From Rugalucina vietnamica (Eukaryota; Mollusca; Bivalvia; Lucinida; Lucinidae): a stretch of DNA of 64,000 bases. The stretch is taken from NCBI GenBank assembly GCA_964017185.1, contig OZ024877.1, forward strand, positions 9,890,201-9,954,200. The letters are read 5' to 3'. Positions 54,708 to 64,000 of the stretch are shown here, one piece after another (the stretch's first letter is position 1; the number at the start of each line of letters is the position of its first letter). Position numbers and translations under genes: made by a program. Below the pieces are notes generated by a model. It was not told where the DNA came from, did no database searches, and saw nothing but the letters and a program-made list of their open reading frames with translations.

Positions 54708-54941
54708 GAGCCGCCCCATGGGAAAACCAACAATGTGCATAGGCGAAAACAAAGGCGCAGATCAGCTTCGCGGTAACCGCGAAGCTGATCAGCGCCTTTG
54801 TTTTCGCTACTCGGATAGTACAATTCCTCCTCTACTTAACTCCAAAATTTCAAGCTTCTAGCCTGCTTCTGTAGCTGTACAGGCCGGTTTATGTCGGACC
54901 TGTTCGGAAACCACATTGTTGGGTTTCCCACAAGGCGGCTC
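54708..54941. mobile_element. F3 hairpin MITE, full copy with 4-bp duplication
   Basis: GAGCCGCCCCATGGGAAAAC to TTTCCCACAAGGCGGCTC, flanked by AAAT on both sides. The core stem (GCGAAAACAAAGGCGCAGAT..ATCAGCGCCTTTGTTTTCGC) closes on CTTCGCGGTAACCGCGAAG. Confidence 0.85.
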
Positions 54942-54986
54942 AAATAACGAGATCTAATGAGACACAAACAACGTAAAAATCATATA

Positions 54987-55600
54987 CAGGGTGATCCAGA
55001 ATATGTGATACCATTACAACCTTTAATAATTTTGTTTCAGCAGCACATTAATTATTAAAATCTATATCAAAATAATCTACAAAGATTCAAATTTTGTTTG
55101 GTATACAATGTTAGATATATACACCACTAACATGTCAAATAAAATTGTTCAAACAATTTCATAAAATTTACATACAAGCCTTTTATGACGTCCATATTGG
55201 AATACAGTGGCATCAAGCTTGTTTTGCTTGCTCGCTTTTTCTTGTGAGGACACTTAAATGAAAATGCATATTCTTTTTGAAAGCTGAAATGCTAAAATTA
55301 ATGAATGTTTTGAAAATTAACGCCACACATTCGTGCATCAGTAGTAGCAAACATGCACCTGCGTATTGAATGAGAAGTCGTCATATCATTAATTTGACGT
55401 AAAATAACGAATTATGCAAAAACTATCAAATTGTTTAATCTCTATTATTCAGAATGTCATTACTTAAAGTACTTATTATTATACACCAAACAAAATTTGT
55501 ATTATCACAGCCCAATGTGATAAAAAGTTTATTATAATATGTGTTTATGGAACAAAATTATGTAAGCCTAAAATAGTATCAGATATTCTGGATCACCCTG
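54987..55600. mobile_element. TA-flanked MITE (CAGGGTGATCCAGAATAT)
   Basis: Left CAGGGTGATCCAGAATATGT and right AGATATTCTGGATCACCCTG are inverted over about 24 bp; TA flanks at 54985-54986 and 55601-55602. 614 bp, AT-rich, non-coding. The terminal CAGGGTG is common in IS630/Tc1/mariner elements. Confidence 0.82.
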
Positions 55601-55604
55601 TACA

Positions 55605-56030
55605 TGCATACTCATGGACAAAGTGATTTTTATAGAAGTGGAAACGTGGAAAATAATAATTACTGAACTACTTGTTTAGTGTACTATGTGAATGTCTCTT
55701 TAACCCTTAAATCAGTTGGTATCCAGCTGAGCCTTCCAGGAAGGCAGTTATGTGATCGGCGTTTGTGTTTCTTAAGAGCACACGGCAATAAAACAATGTC
55801 ATTACATTGACAACTGCAAAGCGGCTAAAACGTTGCTAAATATTCTGAGGTGTATGTAGGTAGAATGCCTACAATCTATAAAAAGGAAACTAAACGATCA
55901 CTCTCAATTCAAGTTTAAGTTTGTAAACTTGATGATTCTAATTGGTTATATATATAATTGAATGTTAAACGGTAGCAAACATGGTATCTTTTGTCGAAGC
56001 TCACCAACACAGTCAGTTCTCAGAGCTTAC
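55605..56030. other. Interval without recognised gene
   Basis: AT-rich; no repeat partner or coding motif was noticed. Confidence 0.4.
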
Positions 56031-56034
56031 ATCT

Positions 56035-56269
56035 GAGTCGCATCGTGAGAAAACCGGATTTTTGCCTAGGCGAAAACAAAGGCGCAGATCAGCTTCGCGG
56101 TAACCGCGAAGCTGATCAGCGCCTTTGTTTTCGCTACTCGGATAGTACAATTCCTCTTCTACTTAAATCCGAAATTTCAAGCTTCTAGCTCTTTTCTGAG
56201 CTTGTACAGGCCGGTTTGTGTCGGACCTGGTCGGAAACGCCGAAAACCGGTTTTCCCGCGTCGCGGCTC
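56035..56269. mobile_element. F3 hairpin MITE
   Basis: GAGTCGCATCGTGAGAAAAC to GTTTTCCCGCGTCGCGGCTC, core stem as in 54708-54941. The open frame through it (ENKGADQLRGNREADQRLC) is a by-product of the hairpin. Confidence 0.82.
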
Positions 56270-56794
56270 ATTATTATTCTGATGATTGTAAGCTTAATGG
56301 CCTAGATCAATAGCTCAAAGACTCTGATATTTTTCCCTAATTGCAGGTTACCGTCATTTGCTATTGCTTCATTTGATAAAACTAATCTTATTGAGAGAAC
56401 ATAAACAGTCTATGCAGTCTATAGACTAGCTACTAGTCTGATAAATAAGTTTTTTTGCCTTTTTTTTTGTAAGCTTAATTTCTTTTTTCTTGAAAGTTAG
56501 AGCACAATTTTTTTTTCTGATGAACATACCTTGGCTAGATTTATCCCGTCAGAAGTGGAGGGGGAATATTTTGCTTGGTACTAGGCGTTAAATCGAGACA
56601 GAGGAGTAGACTTATATTATGTCCAAATAATGCACATTTTATATCAAAGATTTTACCATTTTAAATTTGTCATTTTAACGCCTAGTGGCTAGGCTATGCA
56701 GTCTACAACTTATTCATCAAAACAAAACCACAGAAGAGCAAAAACGTATACGGTATAAAAATATTTACCTGCCAATCACAACTCGCTTGTGAAC

Positions 56795-57150
56795 TATTTG
56801 TAACGATAACGATGACAGAATACTGATAAAGAGATTGAAATCAGCCTGGAAAAGCAGGTACGATATCGGTTCATGGTTCTTAAGAAGCATTTATAAATGA
56901 TTATTTTTATATTTGGGTCAAATGCTGACGAATAACATTTGAAGTACTTATAAATGAGGGCGGATGATGGGTACCCTCTATAACTACGCCTGAACTGATA
57001 CAAACGAAGCTATAAACCTTCTGATCCTGTTTGAGCAACATCCTCCAGTAACTTGTATTTATTTACTAACGGGTCGAATATTGCTTGTTTTCTGATAACT
57101 TAATGCAAAATCTGGAGTCAGATTAAGCTTTCACCACGAATGTATCCAGG
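56795..57150. repeat. Array-3 segmental duplication, first block, copy 1
   Basis: Diverged duplicate of 60490-60875: TAACGATAACGATGACAGAA, TACTGATAAAGAGATT, GGGTCAAATGCTGACGAATA, TATTTACTAACGGGTCGAAT and ATCTGGAGTCAGA.TAAGCTTTCA. Confidence 0.8.
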
Positions 57151-57161
57151 TAATGCTCCCA

Positions 57162-57230
57162 CTTTCATTACGAAATCTTGCCCATACAATACACAGAGAT
57201 TTTTGAGCTTTAAAAACTGAAAACTTTGCG
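57162..57230. mobile_element. F2 MITE, terminal fragment
   Basis: CATTACGAAATCTTGCCCATAC, ACACAGAGATTTTTGAGC; only the left 70 bp of F2. Confidence 0.6.
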
Positions 57231-57274
57231 CTTACAAAAAAGTACAAGTAGACAGCGATCAGGAAATCACTGCA

Positions 57275-58470
57275 TCATGATTACGTGGTGACTGTACAGT
57301 AATTCAGTCAGATGAACTTTCCGTTCGCCAAAGTAAGTTTCCTTTGACTTATGCTTGATAAAATAAGTTCGTCATTCGGGCGGGATTTTTTTTTTTCAGA
57401 AATGTTCTTGAATTCTGTTATGCTTTAAACGCTGTAGTCTTTGTTGGTCACTGAAACCAAAACAGGAGATGACAATTCATTCAACAGTCTACTTTCCTAT
57501 TTTCCTCGTAACATGAATTCCCTAGATAAATGTTAAAGCAGTATTAGCTTACACTGAGACGTGATGATTAAGTATCGTGAGTAATTATCTACGGAACGTA
57601 TTGGGAATAAACGTCTTAAGATCTCATAAATTCCTTTAGCATAGGGTCTTGTATTTTATCATTTGTGCGATCGAAAATATGCTCGCTTGGACTCGTGCTA
57701 TTCAGCTCCAAGTTTTATTTTACTCGATCTCTAAAGCCCGCTATGAGTCTTATTGTTCTAAAATATAAAAAAAATAAATGTTTTTAGAACTCGCTTATTA
57801 GCCATTCTCATAACATGACATTGGTTATTATGTATTTTGAAAACCTGGTTTCTACGGACAGTTTTTCTTTGACGAAGATTATTTGTCACAGAAACTTGGG
57901 CAATGAGCTTGCATTCATACACAGCAAAGCTTACTGAAATTACTTCGCTCGCTCACCTTTGTCACATATATTTTTCAATGAAGCTTCGCCACAGAATTGA
58001 ATTAACACAGGCAGAGCATATTTTTTCTGCGACAAAGCTACACATGTACTTTGTCAAAGAAAAATTGTCCGTGGAAACGAGGCTAAAGCATGGCATTGGC
58101 ATACGGTCCAGTTTCCATATACATACAAATGGTTGGCAGTTTCGAAGAGTTGTAGCTGGTGTCATTTCATTTCAACACAAATTATGCCACACTGGTTTGA
58201 CGGTTCTGATAGTAACTCCATCATCAGTGCGCACTGCTCTGGATAGGGTACTTCCAGGTGCAACATTCGTTGTCAGTACATTCACAGTGACGGTTGATTT
58301 ATTGCACGGCTTGCAACCCCCTTACCAGTCGTATACATTGCGGTAGCTGAAAAGGTGCAACTGGTCTGAAAGGAATTCTTGGGCATGACAGTTCATAAAC
58401 ATTTTGCTGAGTCATGTTGATACCTGAACACAACCCTGTTTTATCCCATTTCTGTGAAGATCATTTGTAT
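57275..58470. repeat. Array-3 segmental duplication, second block, copy 1
   Basis: About 1.2 kb duplicated at 62838-64000. Strings such as GGTGACTGTACAGTAATTCA, TTTCCTTTGACTTATGCTTG, ACACTGAGACGTGATGATTA, AACTCCATCATCAGTGCGCA and TTCACAGTGACGGTTGATTT are nearly identical in both. The 147-codon frame at 57903-58346 is broken by a 1-bp length change in the other copy, so it is probably not a gene. Confidence 0.85.
57842..58084. mobile_element. TIR element M9, copy 1
   Basis: Left CCTGGTTTCTACGGACAG.TTTTTCTTTGAC and right GTCAAAGAAAAATTGTCCGTGGAAACGAGG are inverted, about 240 bp apart. Present in both copies of the array-3 block, so inserted before that duplication. Confidence 0.7.
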
Positions 58471-58848
58471 TTTTGTCAATGGGTAAAACCCGAATCCTTG
58501 CCCAGTTTCTGATATATGCTTGTCTGCTACAAATGAACATTCAGGCCATTCTACAGAAGTTTGCTTGTACCTTGCAGGAATGTAATGAATATACGGTGAT
58601 ACAAAAGTGCTTTAAAGTGCTTCAAAGAGCGTTACGATAGCTAATAACAAAAACTCATCAAAAGTTTTGCACTCCATTATATATAATCATCCATACAATA
58701 TGCACATAGAAATGGATATAATTTATGATGAGAGGTAAATTGACATGGACTATTTGCCATTGCGTATTCAGTTATTGCGTATTTCATTATAAAATGTGTA
58801 ATCACAGCTATATTCTTAAACTGAACAGGTTACTAGGTTCTCTAACGT

Positions 58849-59074
58849 CATACGAAAACATGCCCATGTAATATACATGTAATTTTGATAGTTGTAAAAA
58901 GTGAAAACAAATCAGTGGGAAATTGTTGATATATTTCTTATTTTTGCTCAAAACATAGATTGTGGGTACACGTTAGAACCGCCTCGGGAAAAATATCAAA
59001 CATATTCTACAGAAAATTTTCAATTTTTACAAAAAAAAAACAACTGAATATTACATGGGCATGTTTTCGTAATG
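58849..59074. mobile_element. F2 MITE, core-deleted copy
   Basis: CATACGAAAACATGCCCATG to CATGGGCATGTTTTCGTAATG with the left core arm to GTTAGAACCGCCTCG; the right core arm is missing. Confidence 0.75.
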
Positions 59075-59204
59075 CCAAGCTGGAACAGAGTTTGTGTCGT
59101 AAAGTAGTAAATCAAAGTACTGACATAACAAATGACACACCAAAGACTTCCACAAGATTATATGAAAACCTATATACTGTAGTAAGGAACAACCACACGT
59201 ATTA

Positions 59205-60319
59205 TAGCCTGTTAGCTTCCTATAAAAACTGATGTTTTGCAAAATTTCTGGCTGATTATTAATGATAAAATTAAATTTATTTCTCCAATGTTATTTTTAT
59301 ACCAATACATATCTAGAAACTGATTTTCAGAATTTTCACCAATTGTTTTCTTGCTTTTGTCTATTAAACCTAATACAAGAAATTAAGACAGAAAGAAGGG
59401 GAGTACTTGGAGTTATTGTAACAGCTATAGGTACTGCCCATGCAAACATCTCATTCAATAAAAATTCTATAGGCAGATTAATTTCATTGACTGACAATCC
59501 AATAGTATACTGTTCAACAAAGTAAATGTTCTAAACAATGCAAATGCTCTTTTCAATGTAGTTAAAAGTAATCACTTACTTTCATTTAAAAGCTTCTGTG
59601 TCATTGTGACAAGTCATCAGATATACTTTGTCCCAACTGTAGAACCGAGATTTCCTTTTGGATTCTGCTTCAAAATATTTAGATTTTCACAATCACATCC
59701 AATTTTTCTCGCACAGTTTTAGGTGGCATTTCTTTTTTTTTCTTCTTGGGGAATACAAAATTTTACTCAGGCGAAGATTGACAGTTATACAGTTATTATA
59801 AAATGCATTTTGCGCATTATAGCCATGGCATTTTAAAATCTGTATCATGGTATGTTTTCCCCATGTACACTGCATTGTTTATGACTTATCAGCCTCTACT
59901 TACCATCGGTAGGTCGCCATGTGACATTGCTGCTCTCATATGCACATATGGTTTAAACAAAATAGACTTCTCGGAGTCTTATCATGGAATAGGTAGTTCT
60001 TTGGTTTTACCAAGTGTAATTTTTTCCATATGCAGTTTAAAAGTACAACAAAGGATAGAGGTATTGTGGACAAACAAGCATATTCATAGGCTATTACATA
60101 AACAAACTTACTCCCATGTTCATTACAGCCAAAATGTCCTATAAAAATGGGCATTTTTCAAAAGAAACTTTTTAACCTCAAAGTGTAAAATTTGTTAAAA
60201 ATATAGATTAGTTATGTATAATATAATCATTTAAGGTGCACCATTCCTCATAGTGATTGGTTTTGTCATCTTTAAGATATTTACCAAAACATCAGTTTTT
60301 ATAGGAAGCTAACAGGCTA
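59205..60319. mobile_element. TIR element with 35-bp perfect ends (TAGCCTGTTAGCTTCC)
   Basis: Left TAGCCTGTTAGCTTCCTATAAAAACTGATGTTTTG and right are exact inverses over about 35 bp; TA flanks at 59203-59204 and 60320-60321 (TTA/TA also possible). 1.1 kb. Two open frames (59262-59525 and 59803-60144, 87 and 113 codons) show no transposase motif that I recognise. Identical TIRs suggest recent activity. Confidence 0.8.
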
Positions 60320-60339
60320 TACAATCTTATTTTGTGTGT

Positions 60340-60450
60340 TATTTGAACCTTATGTACTTTTTTATATTGTATTTAAGTTTGGGTAACCGAATGACCGCCT
60401 TTTGGGAAATAGCTGTTCACTCGGCATACGATACGTTTTCAAAGTATAAG
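60340..60450 (+). mobile_element. F1-family fragment
   Basis: TTTGAACCTTATGTACTTTT, GGTAACCGAATGACCGCC, TTTTGGGAAATAGCTGTTCACTCGGC and ATACGTTTTCAAAGTATAAG. Confidence 0.6.
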
Positions 60451-60489
60451 TTTGATACAACGATTGAAATCAGCATGGAAAAGCTGTGG

Positions 60490-60875
60490 AGCTGTTTGTA
60501 ACGATAACGATGACAGAATACTGATAAAGAGATTAAAATCAGCTTGGAAAAGCAAGACACGATATCGATTCATGGTTACGTATAATCTTAAAATGCATGA
60601 ACAGCCGTGTTTTATTTGGGTCAAATGCTGACGAATAACATTTGAAGTACTTAGAAATAGGGTGGATGATGGGAACACTCTAAAATGGACTTAAGCCAAC
60701 TACACCTGAACTGACTACAAACGAAGCTGAGAACCCTTTCATCCGGTTTAACCAGTTTAAGCAACACCCTCGAGTAGCTTGTGTTTATTTACTAACGGGT
60801 CGAATATTTTTTGTTTTCTGATAATGCAGAATCTGGAGTCAGAATAAGCTTTCAACACGAACGTATCCAGGTAAC
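60490..60875. repeat. Array-3 segmental duplication, first block, copy 2
   Basis: Counterpart of 56795-57150 in the same orientation. Confidence 0.8.
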
Positions 60876-60889
60876 GCATCCATTTAACA

Positions 60890-61990
60890 ATTAGATAGAG
60901 ATTATGAAGCGACAATCATCTAGCACTGATCATGCCGATTGAAATCCCAAGTCTGACGAGTCTTGCAGAGTTTGTATCCTGTTCGTCATTCAACTTTAAG
61001 GCTATCTTAAAAGAGATGAATTGGAGCACTTGTAAATTAACTGATGAGTATACGAGGATCGGTCAAAAAGTTCTGTCACTCCATATATATCTCGGTATCT
61101 GTCATTGCAAACTTTTTTAAAATAGTAGCATCTGGAAGACCAGTTCTCTAGCTATAGCCTGTGATAAAAATTGTTTGTGGCTCTTCATGAATGAAATGTA
61201 ATAAATCACTTTTAAAGAAGTGACTCTCTGACACTGACATGGTTTAAAGAAGACAATGCAAAAATATACAGTAAAATAATTTCGAAATAAAGTCATAAGT
61301 GCTATATACTCTTCAAATATGGGTGATTATATCCTGCAAAACTCAAACTTCTTCAAGTTAATTTGATTGTTTTATAGCACAACGAAATGTTGAAATCGGC
61401 TTGTCCTGGCATGTTTTTAAAACTGCAGTTTAAATTCAAAGACAAAATGACATCTAGGTATGAACTTCGAAGCTTTAAATGCATTTAACCATTTCACTGT
61501 ATCATCTTAGTCTGCTCCGAAGTGAAATCATAATAATGCCAGCAATTATAATGACACAGTGATATTGAACAGTTACAGGGGTACATATTCCAATGACGTC
61601 ATCTTTATCGAATTATAATACAGTCAGTAGCGTACTTGTGACGTTCATATCTGTCGAATTGCTTTTCTAAATATATTAGAATTTATTACAAAAAATTGTA
61701 CAAAATATGACCAGTAGTTATAAATATACAACACATGAAAGACACAATACAAAGTTAATGATTTCAAGAAAACATGCCAGTGGTTTGACCCAACCTGTCT
61801 TTCAAGACGGATAATTTAAACTATTTATTTCTTTTGGGCATGGGTTTGGTATCATTATAAAGAAGAAATGTTGCTCTTTCTAACAATGTATAATTCAGAA
61901 ACCTATCATGTCTATTTATCGTAATATAACACCTATGACAGAATTTCCTGACCCACCCTAGTACTAAGATATAAGATCAGTTTTCTGAGT
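60890..61990. other. Interval without recognised gene
   Basis: AT-rich; the 62-codon frame at 60932-61120 (MPIEIPSLTSLAEF...) shows no motif I recognise and runs into a stop without splice context. Nothing else noted. Confidence 0.4.
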
Positions 61991-61994
61991 AAGG

Positions 61995-62440
61995 GGTACA
62001 AGTAGGCAAATTGCCACTTCACAAACCGAGGGGTGGGAAAAACTAAAATGACACTAAGGTACTTATACCAAGAAAACATATCGTAAGCAGAGTGAGCAGC
62101 TTTTCCCCACTAGGCGGCCACTCAGTTACCCGAACTTAACTAAAATATGAAACGTACATAAGGCTCAAACAGCACAACAATTCGACCCCAAAACACAAAA
62201 CAAATAGAGCCAAAACAGAAGTATCGCCTTGGAACGATCAGTAATATAAATTAGTGGGGAGCTTAAACCGGTTTTATAGGCGCCTAACCTCGCCCTCATC
62301 TTCTGCAGTGGTTCATAATTTGTTAGTTGTTCGGTCCACGTGGTAAATCTCTAGCTAGTTGATGAATCATCAAGGACGAACGAATAAATCATGATAAAAA
62401 ACGAGGACTCAACAGACTCAGTAAGCTGCCCGGCAATATT
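61995..62440 (-). mobile_element. F1-family element, reverse-oriented partial copy
   Basis: GGGTACAAGTAGGCAAATTG, ACAAACCGAGGGGTGGGAAA, GGCGGCCACTCAGTTACCCG, AACGATCAGTAATATAAATT and AAGCTGCCCGGC. Confidence 0.75.
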
Positions 62441-62837
62441 AAATTGTATCCTTTCAATGAAGGATTTGCATTCTTGAAATATGCATGTTTCTGATCAGAT
62501 CATTCTACATGCATAAATGATACTCCTTCAAAGAAGGAATTACTCCGTCAAAGAAGGAATTACATTCTTCAGCCTAGCATTTTGTTAATCAGAATATTAA
62601 TCAGGCAGATTTGATTTGTGCAGACGTTTGCAAGGATAAATGTGTATGCTCAGAATTAAGATAAAACGTTTATTCAGGGAAAGAACAATCGCTGTTAAAT
62701 ACATTGCCATGGTGCACAGTATATCACGAGTAGCAAATATTATCATGATTATGTAGAAGTTGTTGTCTAACATGCCGCACGTTTACAATAGATCAAAATT
62801 GAAACATGTTAAAATAAATGCACCATGTCTATGTACC

Positions 62838-64000
62838 AAGATTACCTGGTGACTGTACAGTAATTCAGTCAGATGAATTTTCCGTTCGCCGTAGTAAGTT
62901 TCCTTTGACTTATGCTTGAAAAAACGTGGACATTGGCTATTTCTGCAGCCTCGTTCTGGATATTTTTTCAGAAATGTTACCGCCTTGCACTATGTTTTAA
63001 ACGCTGTGGGCTTTGTTGGCTACTATTTTATATTCTTTGAGTTCTTTACAGCTTGTCAACCAAACAGGGAGATGTCAATTCATTCAACAGTCTTCTTTCG
63101 TATTTTCCTCTTAACATGAATTCCCTGGAGATTTGTTAAAGCAGTATTAGCTTACACTGAGACGTGATGATTAAGTATTGTGAGTAATTATCTACGGGAC
63201 GTATTGGGAATAAATGTCTTAAGCTGTCATAAATTCCTTTAGCAAAGGGGGTTGTATTTTATCATCCGTGCGATCGCAGGGACTCGTACTATTCAGCACC
63301 GCTATGAATCTTATTGTTCTAACATTTAAACAGAACTATTTTTGGAAGTCGCTAATCAGGCATTCTTATAACATGAGAATGTTTATTATTAAGTATTTTA
63401 AGCCTGGCTTCCACAGACATTTTTTCTTTGACGAAAATTAGTTGTCACAGAAAATTTGGCGATGAGCTTGCGTTTACACACAGCAAAAATTACTTATGTG
63501 ACTTAGCTGGCTCACCTTTGTCACCGATAATGGCAATGAAACTTCGCCACAGAATTGACTTTACACGAGCGACAAACCTACTTTGTCAAAGAAAAATTGT
63601 CCGTGGAAACGAGGCCTTAGCATGGCACTGGCGTACTGTCCAGGTACGAGGGTTGGCAGTTTCGAAGCGTTGTAGCTAGTGTCATTTCATTTCAACACAA
63701 AAAATTTACAAGGTGTCATCCAAATGCCACACTGGTTTATCGGTTCTGATAGTAACTCCATCATCAGTGCGCATTGCTCTGGATAGGGTACTCCCAGGTG
63801 CAACATTCGTTGTGAGTACATTCACAGTGACGGTTGATTTATTGCACGGCTTGCGACCCTCATATAGTCGTATACATTGCGGTAGCTGGAAAAAGTGCAA
63901 CTGGTCTGAAAGGAATTCTTGAGCATGACAGTTCATAAACATTATGCTGAGCAGTGTTGATACCTGGACACAACCCTGTTAAATCCAATTTCTGTGAAGA
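62838..64000. repeat. Array-3 segmental duplication, second block, copy 2
   Basis: Counterpart of 57275-58470, running off the end of the window. Contains TIR element M9 copy 2 at 63400-63617. Confidence 0.85.
63400..63617. mobile_element. TIR element M9, copy 2
   Basis: Left AAGCCTGGCTTCCACAGACA and right GTCCGTGGAAACGAGGCCTT inverted, with TTTTTCTTTGAC / GTCAAAGAAAAA inside; about 218 bp. Confidence 0.7.

Noticed and set aside
57903..58346. 147-codon open frame (MSLHSYTAKLTEITSLAH...), duplicated near 63428-63942
   Set aside because: It spans a TIR element (M9) and flanking repeat; the duplicate has a length change that breaks the frame on both strands, so no protein is conserved.
60932..61120. 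62-codon frame MPIEIPSLTSLAEF...
   Set aside because: No recognised motif, no conserved duplicate and no splice context; could be chance.

Overview
This 64 kb window is AT-rich, repeat-rich animal nuclear DNA. A bivalve mollusc is the most likely source. That is inferred mainly from the terminal and internal style of the repeat at 45396-46327 (TGACCTTGACCTCAAGGTCA units, ACGCCG tract, ends with AGCTCGCCTG/CAGGCGAGCT), which I recognise from bivalve genomes, and from the many short foldback elements. No bacterial-style operons, rRNA genes or CRISPR arrays are visible.

Host gene content is very low. The one convincing host coding sequence is the first coding exon (38691-39423, + strand) of an RGK-type (Rad/Gem/Rem/Kir) small GTPase. 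It carries the N-terminal basic, serine-rich extension and the P-loop, and stops at a GTAAGT splice donor. No later exon was recognised in the remaining 24.6 kb, so a long intron is likely.

Two long non-LTR retrotransposons are present. LINE-A (10831-15022) carries an AP endonuclease, a reverse transcriptase with YADD and a C-terminal C2H2 finger. It is split by one frameshift and sits inside a palindromic MITE with a 12-bp target duplication. LINE-B (20366-25000) has a 10-bp target duplication, an intact ORF1 with coiled coil and RRM-like region, and an ORF2 that starts with a 2A-like peptide. The ORF2 jumps in frame from the endonuclease to the C-terminal zinc-knuckle region, so the whole reverse transcriptase is missing.

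The rest is mostly a mosaic of non-autonomous DNA elements. These include a long-TIR foldback family (F1), a family with a strong core hairpin ending in CATTACGAAAACATG (F2), a hairpin family ending in GAGCCGC with 4-bp AT-rich duplications (F3), a TTAA-flanked piggyBac-like family (F4), at least six different TA-flanked Tc1/mariner-like elements, several other TIR elements, and a dead Tc1 transposase.

Under the transposons lies a less obvious layer. Three blocks (about 4.9-36.7 kb, 39.7-54.7 kb and 56.8-64 kb) each consist of diverged tandem copies of a low-copy segment in conserved order. The second block lies directly downstream of the RGK-like exon and is probably intronic. Copies differ mostly by which mobile elements they carry, giving natural occupied/empty site comparisons.
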